Shown one piece after another: positions 1 to 8,406 of a stretch of 64,000 nucleotides of DNA. The stretch is taken from positions 1 through 64,000 of the forward strand of contig JADJMO010000004.1 in assembly GCA_016709545.1 (NCBI GenBank). The letters run 5' to 3'. The translations under genes were made by a program, and so were the position numbers. This stretch comes from Myxococcales bacterium. Lineage in GTDB: Bacteria > Myxococcota_A > Polyangia > Polyangiales > JADJMO01. The stretch's first letter is position 1. Each line of letters opens with the position of its first letter. The notes below the pieces were generated by a model. It made no database searches. It was not told the origin of the DNA and saw nothing but the letters and a program-made list of their open reading frames with translations.

Positions 1-224
1 CCGGAGGGTGAGGTGCACGGGAGCCCAGCCGACGTGCGGCGGGCGGGGGCGGTGGGGGACGAGCGGCCGTGGCGCGGTGCGCGGGCGGCCGGCGCCTTTG
101 CGACGCCCACCCCACCCACGGGTCCGCGGGAGCTCTAGCTGGATGGTACGGTTCGCCACTTGATTGAGCGTAGATCTTGGCGGTTGAATGTCAAGGCTGG
201 GAGTGCAGCCACGGTCCAGTGTAC
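1..224. other. GC-rich stretch, no gene recognised
   Basis: No reading frame here has convincing protein-like composition. The first 130 bases are extremely GC-rich. Bases 130-224 are less GC-rich and lead into the transposon remnant that follows. The open frames on both strands are low-complexity Arg/Ser/Pro translations typical of non-coding frames in high-GC DNA. I see nothing else in it. Confidence 0.5.
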
Positions 225-357
225 GGACATGGGTGACGACATGGGTGACGGCCCGTCCTTCCGTCCAAGGACATGGGTAACAGTTGCGGCGAGTTCGTGG
301 ACACATGCATCGAGAAGCAGGCCGGGATGACCGAGCTCTGTCGTCGCTTCGAGGTCG
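225..357 (+). pseudogene. IS481-family transposase remnant (N-terminal fragment with leader repeats)
   Basis: The plus-strand frame from ATG 273 reads MGNSCGEFVDTCIEKQAG and then MTELCRRFEVG. This resembles the start of IS481-type transposases, where a short helix is followed by an ELCRRF-type helix of the N-terminal HTH. The likeness stops near 357, where the expected 'S-R-K-T-G-Y-K-W' segment should begin, so only about 28 codons survive. Upstream there are three copies of ACATGGGTRAC (227-237, 239-249, 271-281). I recall similar repeated leaders before IS481-type transposases, but this is from memory. No catalytic DDE region is present, so it is a dead fragment. It lies next to the end of the minus-strand genes that trail the sdh operon. 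The family call is by pattern only. Confidence 0.5.
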
Positions 358-439
358 GGGACCGTTCGCGACGCCCGAAGACCAGCCCGTCGGCGGTGGC
401 CCCGTCGGCCTCGCAAGTTGCGAGCGGCGCTCCAAGCCC

Positions 440-1087
440 TCACGAGCGGTGCGCCATCGCCTCGAGCGCCAACGCGGCGGGCTCGGTGACGGCGTAGAAC
501 CAGCCATCGCTCGACTGCCGGACCTGCCCCATCCACGCGACCAGGCGCTCGAACCCCGCGCGAGTGTCGGCGCGGAGCATCCAGTCCGTCTGGTCGTCGG
601 ACTCCCACAGCAGCACCGAGCCGTCGTCGCTCGAGAAACGGCGCTGTCGCTCGCCGGGCCAGCCGTGGGTCGTCGGACCCTCGACCAGCAAGGCTCGCAA
701 CGACGACACTTCGGCCTCGGACAGCGCCGACGCCTGCGCAGTGGCCATGAAGGCGTGTTCCGACCAGTCCCACACCTGGCACTCGAGGAACGAGGCGAAC
801 GAAGCGTTGTGCAGCCGCCAGGGGGCACCGTCCACCGCCACGTACACGGGCGGATCCTCGCCGCCCTCGGCGTCGAAGCCCCAGTGACAGACACCCTGGT
901 TCTCGGTCATGAAGACCACCATGCGCGTCGCAATCGCCGCGCCGGCACCGACCTCGCTGGCGGACAGGGTGCCCAGCGACGCGAGCGCGAACGGCTCGTC
1001 GCAGTTGCTGAAGCGCCGGAGGAGCGCGGCCTCGGGATCGCGCGCGTAGAACTCGGACACCTTCGCCGGCAGAGCCGCGAGCTCCAC
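440..1087 (-). CDS. SUKH/SMI1-like hypothetical protein (possible orphan immunity protein)
   Basis: A 215-residue soluble acidic protein with no signal peptide or membrane segment. The central part (DPPVYVAVDG, then PWRLHNASFASFLECQVWDWSEHAF) has the layout of SMI1/KNR4 (SUKH) proteins: a short beta strand, an aromatic turn, then an 'F..FL' helix. The start is the GTG at 1087; there is no upstream in-frame start before the preceding gene ends 9 bases away. It follows a HEAT-like gene on the same strand, and both trail sdhB. SUKH proteins often serve as immunity proteins for contact-dependent toxins, but no toxin gene is adjacent, only an IS481 remnant. The family call is tentative. Confidence 0.55.
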   Translation of the reverse strand: MELAALPAKVSEFYARDPEAALLRRFSNCDEPFALASLGTLSASEVGAGAAIATRMVVFMTENQGVCHWGFDAEGGEDPPVYVAVDGAPWRLHNASFASFLECQVWDWSEHAFMATAQASALSEAEVSSLRALLVEGPTTHGWPGERQRRFSSDDGSVLLWESDDQTDWMLRADTRAGFERLVAWMGQVRQSSDGWFYAVTEPAALALEAMAHRS

Positions 1088-1095
1088 CGCGCGCC

Positions 1096-1488
1096 CTACT
1101 CCGGGCCGTCCAGGGCCCAGCTGGCGTGGTGCTCGAGCGCGGCGGCGACCGCGTCGCGCAGCGCCGAGGGGTGGCCGTGGTCGCGCGAGGCAGCGCCGAG
1201 GTGCACGAGGACGTCCGACAGCATGGCCTGGTCGTCCTCGAACGCCTCGTCGTCCACCTCACGGTCCACGAACGCGGCGATGAAGGGCACCACGTGCGGG
1301 GTGCAGTCGAACAGGGTGACCTTGCCGGTCTCCTCGTCGTACTCGAACACGAGCTCAAGCAGCGCGTCGACCGCCGAGGCGCGCACCTCCGGGTCCTCGT
1401 CCGCGAGGGCGAGGATCATGTCGGGCACGTCGTCCGCCGGCCCCCCCGCGTGGGAGAGCTTCGCCCAATCGACGTCGCCGAGCTTCAC
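1096..1488 (-). CDS. HEAT-repeat-like hypothetical protein
   Basis: A 130-residue acidic protein. It opens with a 'DVDWAKLSHAGGPADDVPD' segment followed by a helix pair (ALADEDPEVRASAVDALLELV). This is the pattern of a widespread actinobacterial and myxobacterial HEAT-like family whose members usually read 'W..L.HAYGPA.DVP..L..L...D..VR..A'. The start is taken as GTG 1488, whose bases overlap the sdhB stop as GTGA, so translation is probably coupled to sdhB. A SUKH-like gene follows 8 bases later. Small HEAT-like and SUKH-like genes are often found together in immunity or accessory clusters. Function is unknown. Confidence 0.6.
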   Translation of the reverse strand: MKLGDVDWAKLSHAGGPADDVPDMILALADEDPEVRASAVDALLELVFEYDEETGKVTLFDCTPHVVPFIAAFVDREVDDEAFEDDQAMLSDVLVHLGAASRDHGHPSALRDAVAAALEHHASWALDGPE

Positions 1489-2247
1489 TTCAGCAGCCAC
1501 CCGAACAGGGCGCGCTTGAAGGTGTCCCGGCCGATCACCGAGATGCTCTCGGTCAGCGGGATCTCCTTCGGGCAGACCTCGACGCAGTTCTGCGCCTTGC
1601 CGCAGTCGGCGACGCCGCCGTCGCCCATGATGGCGTCGAGGCGCTGGTTCTTGTTCATCTTGCCCGAGGGGTGCATGTTGAACAGGCGCACCTGGGAGAT
1701 GACCTGCGGGCCCATGAACGGCGAGCCGTCGTTCACGTTGGGGCAGGCTTCGAGGCAGCAGCCACAGGTCATGCAGCGCGAGAGCGGGTAGGCCTCCTCC
1801 TGCACCTCGGGCGCGACGCGCGGGCCGGCGCCCAGGCTGTGCGTGCCGTCGAGGAAGATCCACGCCTTGACCTTCTTGAGGTACTCGAACATGCGCGCGC
1901 GATCGACGATGAGGTCCCGCACCAGCGGGAACTTGGTCATCGGCTCGATGGTGATCGCCTCGCCGTTCGGCGCGATCTGGTCGACGAGCGCGGAGCACGC
2001 CTGGCGCACGCGGCCGTTGATGATCATCGTGCACGAGCCGCACACCTCTTCGAGGCACGCCGCTTCCCAGACGACCGGCGCGTGGTCCTGCCGTCCTGGT
2101 CTGGTGGGTTCTGCAGCTGCTGGAGCGCGCTGATGACGTTCATCTGCGGCAGTAGGGGACCTGGAACTCCTCCCACCGCACGTTGGCGTTGGGACCGTCC
2201 GCGCGCTTGATGCGGACGTCGACCGGGCGCTTGCTCTCTGTGCTCAT
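1485..2247 (-). CDS. sdhB: Succinate dehydrogenase/fumarate reductase iron-sulfur subunit (frame broken near its N-terminus)
   Basis: The electron-transfer subunit of complex II. It carries electrons from the flavoprotein through [2Fe-2S], [4Fe-4S] and [3Fe-4S] clusters to quinone at the inner membrane. Visible Cys motifs are VCGSC and RQAC of the plant-ferredoxin domain, then CMTCGCCLEACP and NCVEVCPKEIPL of the C-terminal domain. The natural start is ATG 2247 (MSTESKRPVDVRIKRADG), 2 bases after the sdhA stop. The frame is lost at about 2147 and again at about 2084. The intact part runs from GTG 2045 (186 residues), against about 250 for the family. Two indels within roughly 65 bases of an otherwise well-conserved gene suggest sequence error. 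Confidence 0.85.
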
Positions 2248-2249
2248 GA

Positions 2250-4147
2250 TCAGGCCTGCTCCGCGGGCTTGTCTTTGGGCGCGTCCTTCGGCGGGTCTTG
2301 CGCGAAGGCGGCCTTCTTCTTGGTGTAGTCGCGCTTGCGTAGCTGCCGTGCGGCGTGCTCGCCGCGTCGGTCTTGCGCTCGGCTGGCCGAGCAGCGAGTA
2401 GTCGACCTCGCGGTGAACCGCCTTGGACTGGCGCGTCGTCGCGCCGCTGTACGGGCGAGGGTGCTGCGGCGCCGTTCTTTGCGTCGCGGCCAGGGGGTTG
2501 CTGGCCTCGGGTTCTTCGCGCGCTCCTCGAACTCGCCGATCTTCTCGATGACCTTGTCGAGCACCGGGTTGTGGCGCTCGATGGTGCAGTCCTTGAGCAT
2601 CATCTCGCCGAGCTCCTTGTGGAGCGCGTACGGGTTCTCCGTCCTTGCCCTGTCAGCTTGACGAGGCCTCGTAGCGCTTCTGCTCGGCCTTCTCGGCCTT
2701 GTCGAAGACGCCTTCCGGAGGTCGAAGGCGCTCTTGTCCAGGTTCTTCGAAGTACGTCGCGACCGCGGGGCCTGTGGCCATGCCGCCCCAGATGCAGGAG
2801 AGGAGCGAGTTGGCGCCGAGGCGGTTCGCGCCGTGGTACTGGAAGTCGCACTCGCCGACCGCGTAGAGCCCGGGGATGTTCGTCGAGTGGTTCTTCGGCG
2901 AGCCCGCCTTCAGCGAGCCGCGCGCGTCGCGCTCGTAGTCGACCCACAGGCCGCCCATCGAGTAGTGGACGGCGGGGAACACCTTCATCGGGTTCTTGTA
3001 GGGGTCGACGCCGACGAACTTCTCGTAGATCTCGAGGATGCCGGCGAGCTTCTTGCGCAGGGTGGGCTCGGGGATGTGGGTCAGGTCGAGGTAGACCTCG
3101 TTCTCGTTCGCCCCCGGCGTCCCGGCGGTAGATGCCGCGCCCTCGTGGAAGCAGATCTTGAAAGAGCGCGCGCGACGCGATGTCGCGCGGGACGAGGTTC
3201 CCGTAGACCGGGTACATGCGCTCGAGGAAGTAGTCGCGGTCCTTCTCGGGGATCTCGCGGGGTTGCGCTTGTCCTTCGGGTCCCGGGGGACCCACACGCG
3301 GCCGCCCTCGCCGCGGGCGCTCTCGCTGATCAATCGGAGCTTGTCGGCGCCGGGGATGGCCGTCGGGTGCACCTGGATGCACTCGCCGTTCGCGTAGATT
3401 GCGCCCTGCTGGTACGGCCGAGGCCGCGGTGCCGGTGCAGATCACGCACAGCGTCGCGCGCCCGAAGATGATGCGGTTGCCGCCGGTCGCGAGGCACACG
3501 GCCTCGGCCTGGGAACGCCTTGATCTGCATCGTCTTGAGGTCCTGCGCGACGCGGCCGCGGGTGCGCCCGCGTCGTCGAGCACCAGCCGCAGGAAGTCCC
3601 AGAACTCGAACTTGCGGACGAGCTTCTCGCCGGGGATGGAGACGCCGTGCTCGTCGGTGACCTCCATCGTCTCGTAGCGGCGCACCTGCTCGTCGAGAGC
3701 GTAGAGGAGCTGCTGCCCCGTGGTCGCGCCGGCGAACGCGGTGCGGTGGTAGAGCGTGCCGCCGAAGCGGCGGAAGTCGAGCAGGCCCTCGGGGGTGCGG
3801 TTGAACGGCACGCCCATGCGGTCGAGCAGGTAGACGATGTGCGGCGCGGCCTCGGCCATGCCGAGACACGGCGGCTGCTGCGCGAGGAAGTCTCCGCCGA
3901 GCACCGTCTCCTGGAAGTGCACCTGCGGCGAGTCGCCCTCGCCCTTGGTGTTGACGCTCGCGTTGATGCCGCCCTGCGCGCACACGCTGTGCGAGCGCTT
4001 GACGGGGACGAGCGAGAACAGGTCGACGGGGACGCCGGCCTCGCACAGCTTGATGACCGTCATCAAGCCAGCGAGCCCGCCGCCGACGACGGCCACGCGG
4101 CGGACCTTGCCGCCCTCGCTGATGGTGGTGATCTTGGAACCGGCCAT
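2250..4147 (-). CDS. sdhA: Succinate dehydrogenase/fumarate reductase flavoprotein subunit (multiple frameshifts)
   Basis: Catalytic subunit oxidising succinate to fumarate (or the reverse) with covalently bound FAD. It starts at ATG 4147 (MAGSKITTISEGG). The FAD dinucleotide fold is AVVGGGLAGLMTVIKL. The likely FAD-linking His is in KRSHSVCAQGGINAS. Later pieces in other frames show HPTAIPGADKL, VHYSMGGLWVDYE and the C-terminal FAD segment GLYAVGECDFQYHGANRLGAN. The span of about 633 codons fits the Bacteroides/epsilon-type SdhA length. The frame is broken at several points: near 3555, 3505, 3415, 3260, 3170, 2735 and more than once between 2330 and 2660. Because this is a core respiratory gene with all motifs conserved, I infer base-calling or assembly error rather than inactivation. 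Confidence 0.87.
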
Positions 4148-4164
4148 GATTTCGGGCTTTCGCG

Positions 4165-4994
4165 TCAGGGGGCTTTCGAAGGAACAGGGACGGGAGCTTT
4201 GGGTGCGTTCTTCGCGGGCAGCGGCGCGGCGGGCCCGGGGATGGGCACGTGCGAGGCCGTGGGGACGAGCGCGTCCTCGCACATGTCGCGGCCGTTCTCG
4301 CCGCGGACGAGGCTGCTCGGCACGAGGTGGCGCCGCCGGTCGCGAAGAACAGGATGGTGTTCATGCCCATGAACCAGAGCGCGGCGCCGAGCCCGAGCGT
4401 GGCGAAGCCGGCGAGCCGCTGGGCGCGGGTGCCGATGGTGACGCCCCACGAGAACAGGAAGGTGCGGACGCCGTTCGCGAAGTGGAACACCGAGGCGCTC
4501 GTGCCGAGCACGTAGAACAGGGCCTTGAGCCGGCTCTCGCCGCCGAGCTGCCCCTGCAGGCCGAGGGGCTTGCCGAAGAAGTCGTGGTGGGTCATCTGCC
4601 CGAGCAGCTTGGCGATCCGGAAGTCCTTGAGGTGGAAGACCAGGAACACGAAGGCGATCACGCCGGTGATCCGCTGCAGGACGTAGAGCCAGTTGCGGCC
4701 GTAGCCGTAGGCGCCGACGTTGGGCTTGGCCTCGAGCGCGAGCTTGACGCCGTACCCCGCGTGGAAGGCGAGCGGCAGGAAGATGCCGAACACCTCGACG
4801 AACGGGAGATACGGCAGGTGGTTGATGTCGTCGACGGCCTTGTCGAAGCAGGTCTGGCCCTGGATGGCCTTCGAGTTCGTCCACAGGTGGATGCAGAGGA
4901 ACAGGCCCACCGGAACGATGCCCGACAGCGAGTGCAGCCGGCGCAGGACGAAATGGCGCCGATCGCTGGCTGTCGACGACGCTTCGGCGGACAT
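4165..4994 (-). CDS. sdhC: Succinate dehydrogenase cytochrome b-type membrane subunit (one frameshift)
   Basis: Membrane anchor of complex II, single-subunit di-haem-type family. It begins at ATG 4994 (MSAEASSTASDRRHFVLRRLHSLSGIVPVG) and has about five hydrophobic segments with the expected His residues (RLHSLSG, FLCIHLWTN, LAFHAGYG, LVFHLKDF, SVFHFANGV) that would ligate haem. At about 4330 the frame shifts by one base. The true C-terminus then continues as VPSSLVRGENGRDMCEDALVP and a Pro/Ala-rich tail to the TGA at 4165. It is the first gene of the sdhC-sdhA-sdhB order, 17 bases before sdhA. A weak -10-like TAATCA lies 8 bases before the ATG. Confidence 0.85.
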
Positions 4995-5136
4995 CGAAGG
5001 GCTGATTAGGGCCGTCCGACGGAGGGGGCAATCCTTCGTTTGCCCGTGGCCCTTTCGGCACCTACCTGGGCCGCCTCCAGAATCCTACAGCCGGGGCGAT
5101 CCGCGCGCAGACGGCCGGAACTCTGCGCCCCCGCTC

Positions 5137-5168
5137 CACTCTGTCCCCACGAAAGCACTCTGTCCCCA
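5137..5168 (+). repeat. 13-bp direct repeat upstream of the ExbD-like gene
   Basis: CACTCTGTCCCCA occurs twice without mismatch, at 5137-5149 and 5156-5168. The centres are 19 bases apart, about two helical turns. The pair ends 19 bases before the ATG at 5188, in the 193-bp gap between divergent sdhC and the ExbD-like gene. The spacing would suit a tandem operator, but a repeat left by a mobile element is equally possible. Confidence 0.5.
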
Positions 5169-5187
5169 AAAAAGAATGAGGTGTCCG

Positions 5188-5634
5188 ATGGCAGGTGTCT
5201 CGACCGGTGGCGACGCGAAGGGCAAGCGGAACGTGAACCAGGAGGTGAACATGGTGCCGTTCATCGACCTGCTCCTGGTGACCATCTCGTTCCTCCTGGT
5301 GACCGCGGTGTGGACCAGCCTGGCCCGGGTCCCCGCCTCGACGGCGATGCCCGGCCACAAGACCGAGCAGAAAACGGTCGAGCCGCGGGCGCTGCACGTG
5401 CGCATCGAGGGCAAGACGGCCGCGCTCTCGTGGCAGAAGGGCCAGAAGATCGACGACCTCGCCAAGGTGCCCCTCGCGGAGCTCGAGCGCGAGATCAAGA
5501 AGGCCGCGGTCGGCAGCGAGCCCGGCACCGCCGCGGTCGTGCACGTGCCCAACGCGATGCCGATGGGCGAGCTCACCGACGTGCTCGACGCCGTCCACGG
5601 CGGGAAGGTGTTCGCCGTCGCGCTGGGCAGCTAG
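5188..5634 (+). CDS. ExbD/TolR-family energy-transduction protein
   Basis: A 148-residue inner-membrane protein. A short cytoplasmic N-terminus ends in VNQEVNMVPFIDLLLVTISFLLVTAVW, the ExbD/TolR single transmembrane helix. The Asp in 'PFIDLLL' is the proton-pathway residue of the family. The rest is periplasmic and predicted to form the small alpha/beta domain that contacts partners. Such proteins work with an ExbB/TolQ proton channel to energise outer-membrane transport or integrity, but no ExbB gene is adjacent. Start ATG 5188 is preceded by GAGGTG at a suitable distance for ribosome binding. A 13-bp direct repeat lies just upstream. The RidA-like gene follows 8 bases after the stop. Confidence 0.85.
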   Translation: MAGVSTGGDAKGKRNVNQEVNMVPFIDLLLVTISFLLVTAVWTSLARVPASTAMPGHKTEQKTVEPRALHVRIEGKTAALSWQKGQKIDDLAKVPLAELEREIKKAAVGSEPGTAAVVHVPNAMPMGELTDVLDAVHGGKVFAVALGS

Positions 5635-5642
5635 CACGAGGG

Positions 5643-6041
5643 ATGCAGCGAAGGCGGGTGTTCTCGGGGGCGGAGTGGGAGGCGAAGGTCGGCTACTGCC
5701 GCGCGGTCGCCGTCGGCGCGCAGGTGTTCGTCGGCGGCACGGCGCCGGTCGCCGAGGGCGGCGGCACGTTCGCCCCCGGCGACGCCTACGCGCAGACCAA
5801 GCGCTGCCTCGCGATCGTGGCGAAGGCCCTCGGCGAGCTCGGCGGCGGCCTCGAGCACGTCGTGCGCACGCGCATGTACGTGACCGACATCGCGCGCTGG
5901 CCGGAGATCGGCCGCGCGCACGCCGAGGCCTTCGGCGCCCACCCGCCCGCGGCCACGATGGTGGAGGTGCGCAAGCTCATCGCCGACGACATGCTCGTCG
6001 AGATCGAGGTGGACGCCGTGCTCGACGGACCGGGCGTGTAA
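5643..6041 (+). CDS. RidA/YjgF-family protein lacking the catalytic Arg
   Basis: A 132-residue soluble protein with the Rid fold. VGGTAPVAEGG lies near the N-terminus, VVRTRMYVTDIARWPEIGRAH in the middle, and DDMLVEIEVDAVLDG at the end. Active RidA imine/enamine deaminases have an Arg in the 'PPAR-T' strand. Here the equivalent reads HPPAATMVEV, so the Arg is replaced by Ala. By family knowledge this suggests a Rid subgroup without the classical 2-aminoacrylate deaminase activity. It starts 8 bases after the ExbD-like stop, so the two are probably co-transcribed. The substrate is unknown. Confidence 0.85.
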   Translation: MQRRRVFSGAEWEAKVGYCRAVAVGAQVFVGGTAPVAEGGGTFAPGDAYAQTKRCLAIVAKALGELGGGLEHVVRTRMYVTDIARWPEIGRAHAEAFGAHPPAATMVEVRKLIADDMLVEIEVDAVLDGPGV

Positions 6042-6070
6042 GACCCGCGCCGCGGGCGCGTTCTTGGTTC

Positions 6071-6868
6071 ATGCGCCACCTCCTCCCCCTTGCTTTCGCT
6101 CTCGCCTCGCTCACCGCCGCGTGCGGCAGCGCCCCCTCGCACCCGATGCAGCCCCCGACCGCGCACGCCTCGCCCGCGCCGGTGCTCACCGCGTCGGTCT
6201 ACGGCAAGGACCCGAACGGCTCGATCGGCGAGGACGGCCTGCAGCTCTCGCTCAAGTCGGCGATCGACCTGCAGTTCCCCGCGCGCCTCGGCATCGTGCC
6301 GCTCGCGGCGCCGTTCGACCCGAAGGCCAAGGGCAAGCTGCGCCTGCGCCACGTCGCGGCGGGCGGCCTCGGCCCCGCGCTCCTCGCCTCGCCGCACTTC
6401 ACGCAGATCAACGACGTCGACACCGAGCTCCCCAACGTGGGCGGCATCGAGGGCCTGCGCGCGCTCGCCTCGCGCTACCGCCTCCGTTACCTGCTGCTCT
6501 ACTCGGAGCGCTTCGAGGACTCGACGCACCTCAACGGCTGGGCGTGGACCTACGCGACCGTGGTCGGCATGTTCATCGTGCCCGGCGTCACCGTGTCGAG
6601 CCACGGCGTGCTGCAGGCCGATCTCCTCGACGTGCGCACCGGCACCATCCTCTTCACCGTCGTCGAGTCGGTGAGCGTCGACGAGAAGACGTTCATGATC
6701 GGCGCCGGTCGCTCGCACCTCGACGCGCAGGCCAAGGCCGCCGTCGCCGCGGCGCCTGCGCTCGCCAAGAAGGTCATGGCCCAGACGCAGGCGCTGGTGG
6801 ATCTGGCCGAGGGTGCCGAGCAGAACAAGCCGAAACCTCTGCTCCTGCCGCCCCCCGTCCAGAACTAG
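6071..6868 (+). CDS. Putative lipoprotein of unknown function
   Basis: A 265-residue exported protein. The N-terminus MRHLLPLAFALASLTAACGS has a lipobox (LTAAC), so it should be lipid-anchored after Cys. The mature part contains a 'LRYLLLYSERF' strand and a hydrophobic stretch (WTYATVVGMFIVPGVTVSSHG) that is probably a buried hairpin. It is followed by 'LDVRTGTILFTVVESVSVDEKT', a pattern seen in periplasmic proteins of the curli-accessory/DUF4136 kind. I do not recognise the family. The ATG at 6071 is 29 bases after the RidA-like gene. A GC-rich hairpin follows the stop. Confidence 0.7.
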   Translation: MRHLLPLAFALASLTAACGSAPSHPMQPPTAHASPAPVLTASVYGKDPNGSIGEDGLQLSLKSAIDLQFPARLGIVPLAAPFDPKAKGKLRLRHVAAGGLGPALLASPHFTQINDVDTELPNVGGIEGLRALASRYRLRYLLLYSERFEDSTHLNGWAWTYATVVGMFIVPGVTVSSHGVLQADLLDVRTGTILFTVVESVSVDEKTFMIGAGRSHLDAQAKAAVAAAPALAKKVMAQTQALVDLAEGAEQNKPKPLLLPPPVQN

Positions 6869-6876
6869 ATCCATTC

Positions 6877-6899
6877 ACCCTCCCGCGCGTAGGGAGGGT
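6877..6899 (+). terminator. Hairpin after the lipoprotein gene, terminator-like
   Basis: ACCCTCCC (6877-6884) can pair with GGGAGGGT (6892-6899) across a 7-base loop. It lies 8 bases after the lipoprotein stop and 20 bases before the next start. There is no T-run, so it could equally be an mRNA-stabilising stem. Confidence 0.4.
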
Positions 6900-6919
6900 T
6901 AGGCTCCCCGAGCTCTCCC

Positions 6920-8404
6920 ATGCGCCGCACCCTCGCCCTCCTCCCGCTGCTCCTCCTCGGCTGCCCGAAGCCTGCTGCGAAGCCCCCGCCCACCGGGGCG
7001 GAGTACACGGGCCCGATCGCCAAGCGCGTCGCGACCGCCAAGACCCGCGAGAAGCTCGCGGTCACCATCTACAACCAGGACTTCGGCCTCGTCCGCGAGG
7101 TGCGCACCGTCGACCTCGCGCCGGGCCGCACCGCGCTCGAGCTGCAGGACGTGACAGCGCGCATCCAGCCCGAGACGGTGCACGTCAAGGCGTTGCTGCC
7201 CGATCCTGCCTTCGGCGTCCTCGAGCAGAACTTCCGCTACGACCTGCTCACGCCGGCCAAGCTCCTGCAGAAGTACGTCGGCAAGACGGTCAAGATCCAG
7301 CGCTGGAACAGCGTGCTCGGCAAGGAGGAGGACGTCGCGGCCAAGGTGCTCGCGGCCGAGCCCGGGCAAGAGCCGGTGTTCGAGGTCGCGGGCGAGGTCA
7401 CCTACGGCTACGGCGGGCGCATCTCGTTCCCGGAGCTGCCCGAGAACCTCGTCGACAAACCCACCCTCGTGCGCCTGCTCGGCGCCAAGCAGCCCAAGCA
7501 GAGCGTCGAGATCGCCTACCTGACGAGCGGCCTGGACTGGAAGGCCGACTACGTCGCCATCGTCTCCGCCGACGACAGACAAGCTCGGCGACCTGCACCG
7601 GCTGGGTCACGCTCGACGAACGCAGCGGGCCCGCGTTCCCCGACGCCGAGCTCAAGCTCGTGGCCGGCGACGTGCAGAAGTTCGCGCCCCCCGCCGGCTA
7701 CGACGACGGCGACTACATGGACTTGAAGTCGGCCAAGCAGGAGATGGCCAAGGACAAGAACAAGGGGTTCTCCGAGGAGGGCCTCTTCGAGTACCACCTC
7801 TACACGCTCGAGCGGCCGACCGACCTGCTCGACAAGGAGCAGAAGCAGGTGACGCTGCTCGACGGCCCAGAGCGTGCCGGTCAAGAAGCACCTCGTGTTC
7901 TCGGGCCAGAGCTACTGGTACCGCAGCAAGTACAGCGGCTTCGTCTCCCAGAACCAGAAGGTCGCCGTCTACCTCGACTTCGAGAACAAGAAGGACCACC
8001 ACCTCGGAGTGCCGCTGCCGAAGGGCATCGTCCGCGTCTACAAGGCCGACAAATCCGGCGCCCAGCAGTTCATCGGCGAGGATCGCATCGACCACACCGC
8101 CACCGACGAGAAGGTGCGCGTGAAGATGGGCGAGGCGTTCGACGTGGTCGCCGATCGCAAGCAGATGTCGTGGCACCCCATGGGCACCTGCAACAGCGAG
8201 TCGGAGTGGGAGATCTCGATCCGCAACCACAAGGACAACGCCGAGACGGTGGAGATCGTCGAGCCCGCCGCCGGCGACTGGGAGATCATGACCTCGTCCC
8301 ACCCGGCCACGAAGGTCGACGCGCACACCTTCACGTTCACGGTGAACGTGCCCAAGAACGGCGCGACCAAGGTGACCTACCGGGTCGCCGTGAAATGGTG
8401 CTGA
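6920..8404 (+). CDS. DUF4139-type lipoprotein, first of two tandem paralogues (frameshifted)
   Basis: Starts at ATG 6920 with a lipoprotein signal (MRRTLALLPLLLLGCPKP). The N-terminal domain reads KLAVTIYNQDFGLVREVRTVDL. A central part contains VEIAYLTSGLDWKADYVAIVSADD and GWVTL, and a C-terminal beta-rich part has KQVTLLDG, WYRSKYSG and SESEWEISIRNHKDNAETV. These are the hallmarks of DUF4139 proteins, which I know only as exported proteins of unknown role. The frame is broken near 7575 and near 7870, and the net length of 495 codons is preserved, which suggests compensating base errors. The paralogue directly downstream has the same order of motifs. Confidence 0.75.
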
Positions 8405-8406
8405 CC

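Noticed and set aside
284..1519. 411-codon plus-strand open frame
   Set aside because: It is antisense to the SUKH-like and HEAT-like genes, has Arg/Ala/Glu-biased composition without domain features, and is a by-product of high GC.
4325..4335. Programmed ribosomal frameshift in sdhC
   Set aside because: No slippery heptamer or downstream structure stands out, and similar breaks occur throughout the adjacent genes.
1485..4994. Succinate dehydrogenase operon as true pseudogenes
   Set aside because: All cofactor motifs are conserved on both sides of every break and neighbouring non-essential genes have the same indel density, so error is the simpler explanation.
5188..5634. Complete Tol-Pal or TonB system at the ExbD-like gene
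   Set aside because: No ExbB/TolQ, TonB/TolA, TolB or Pal gene is in the vicinity; only the ExbD-like subunit is supported.
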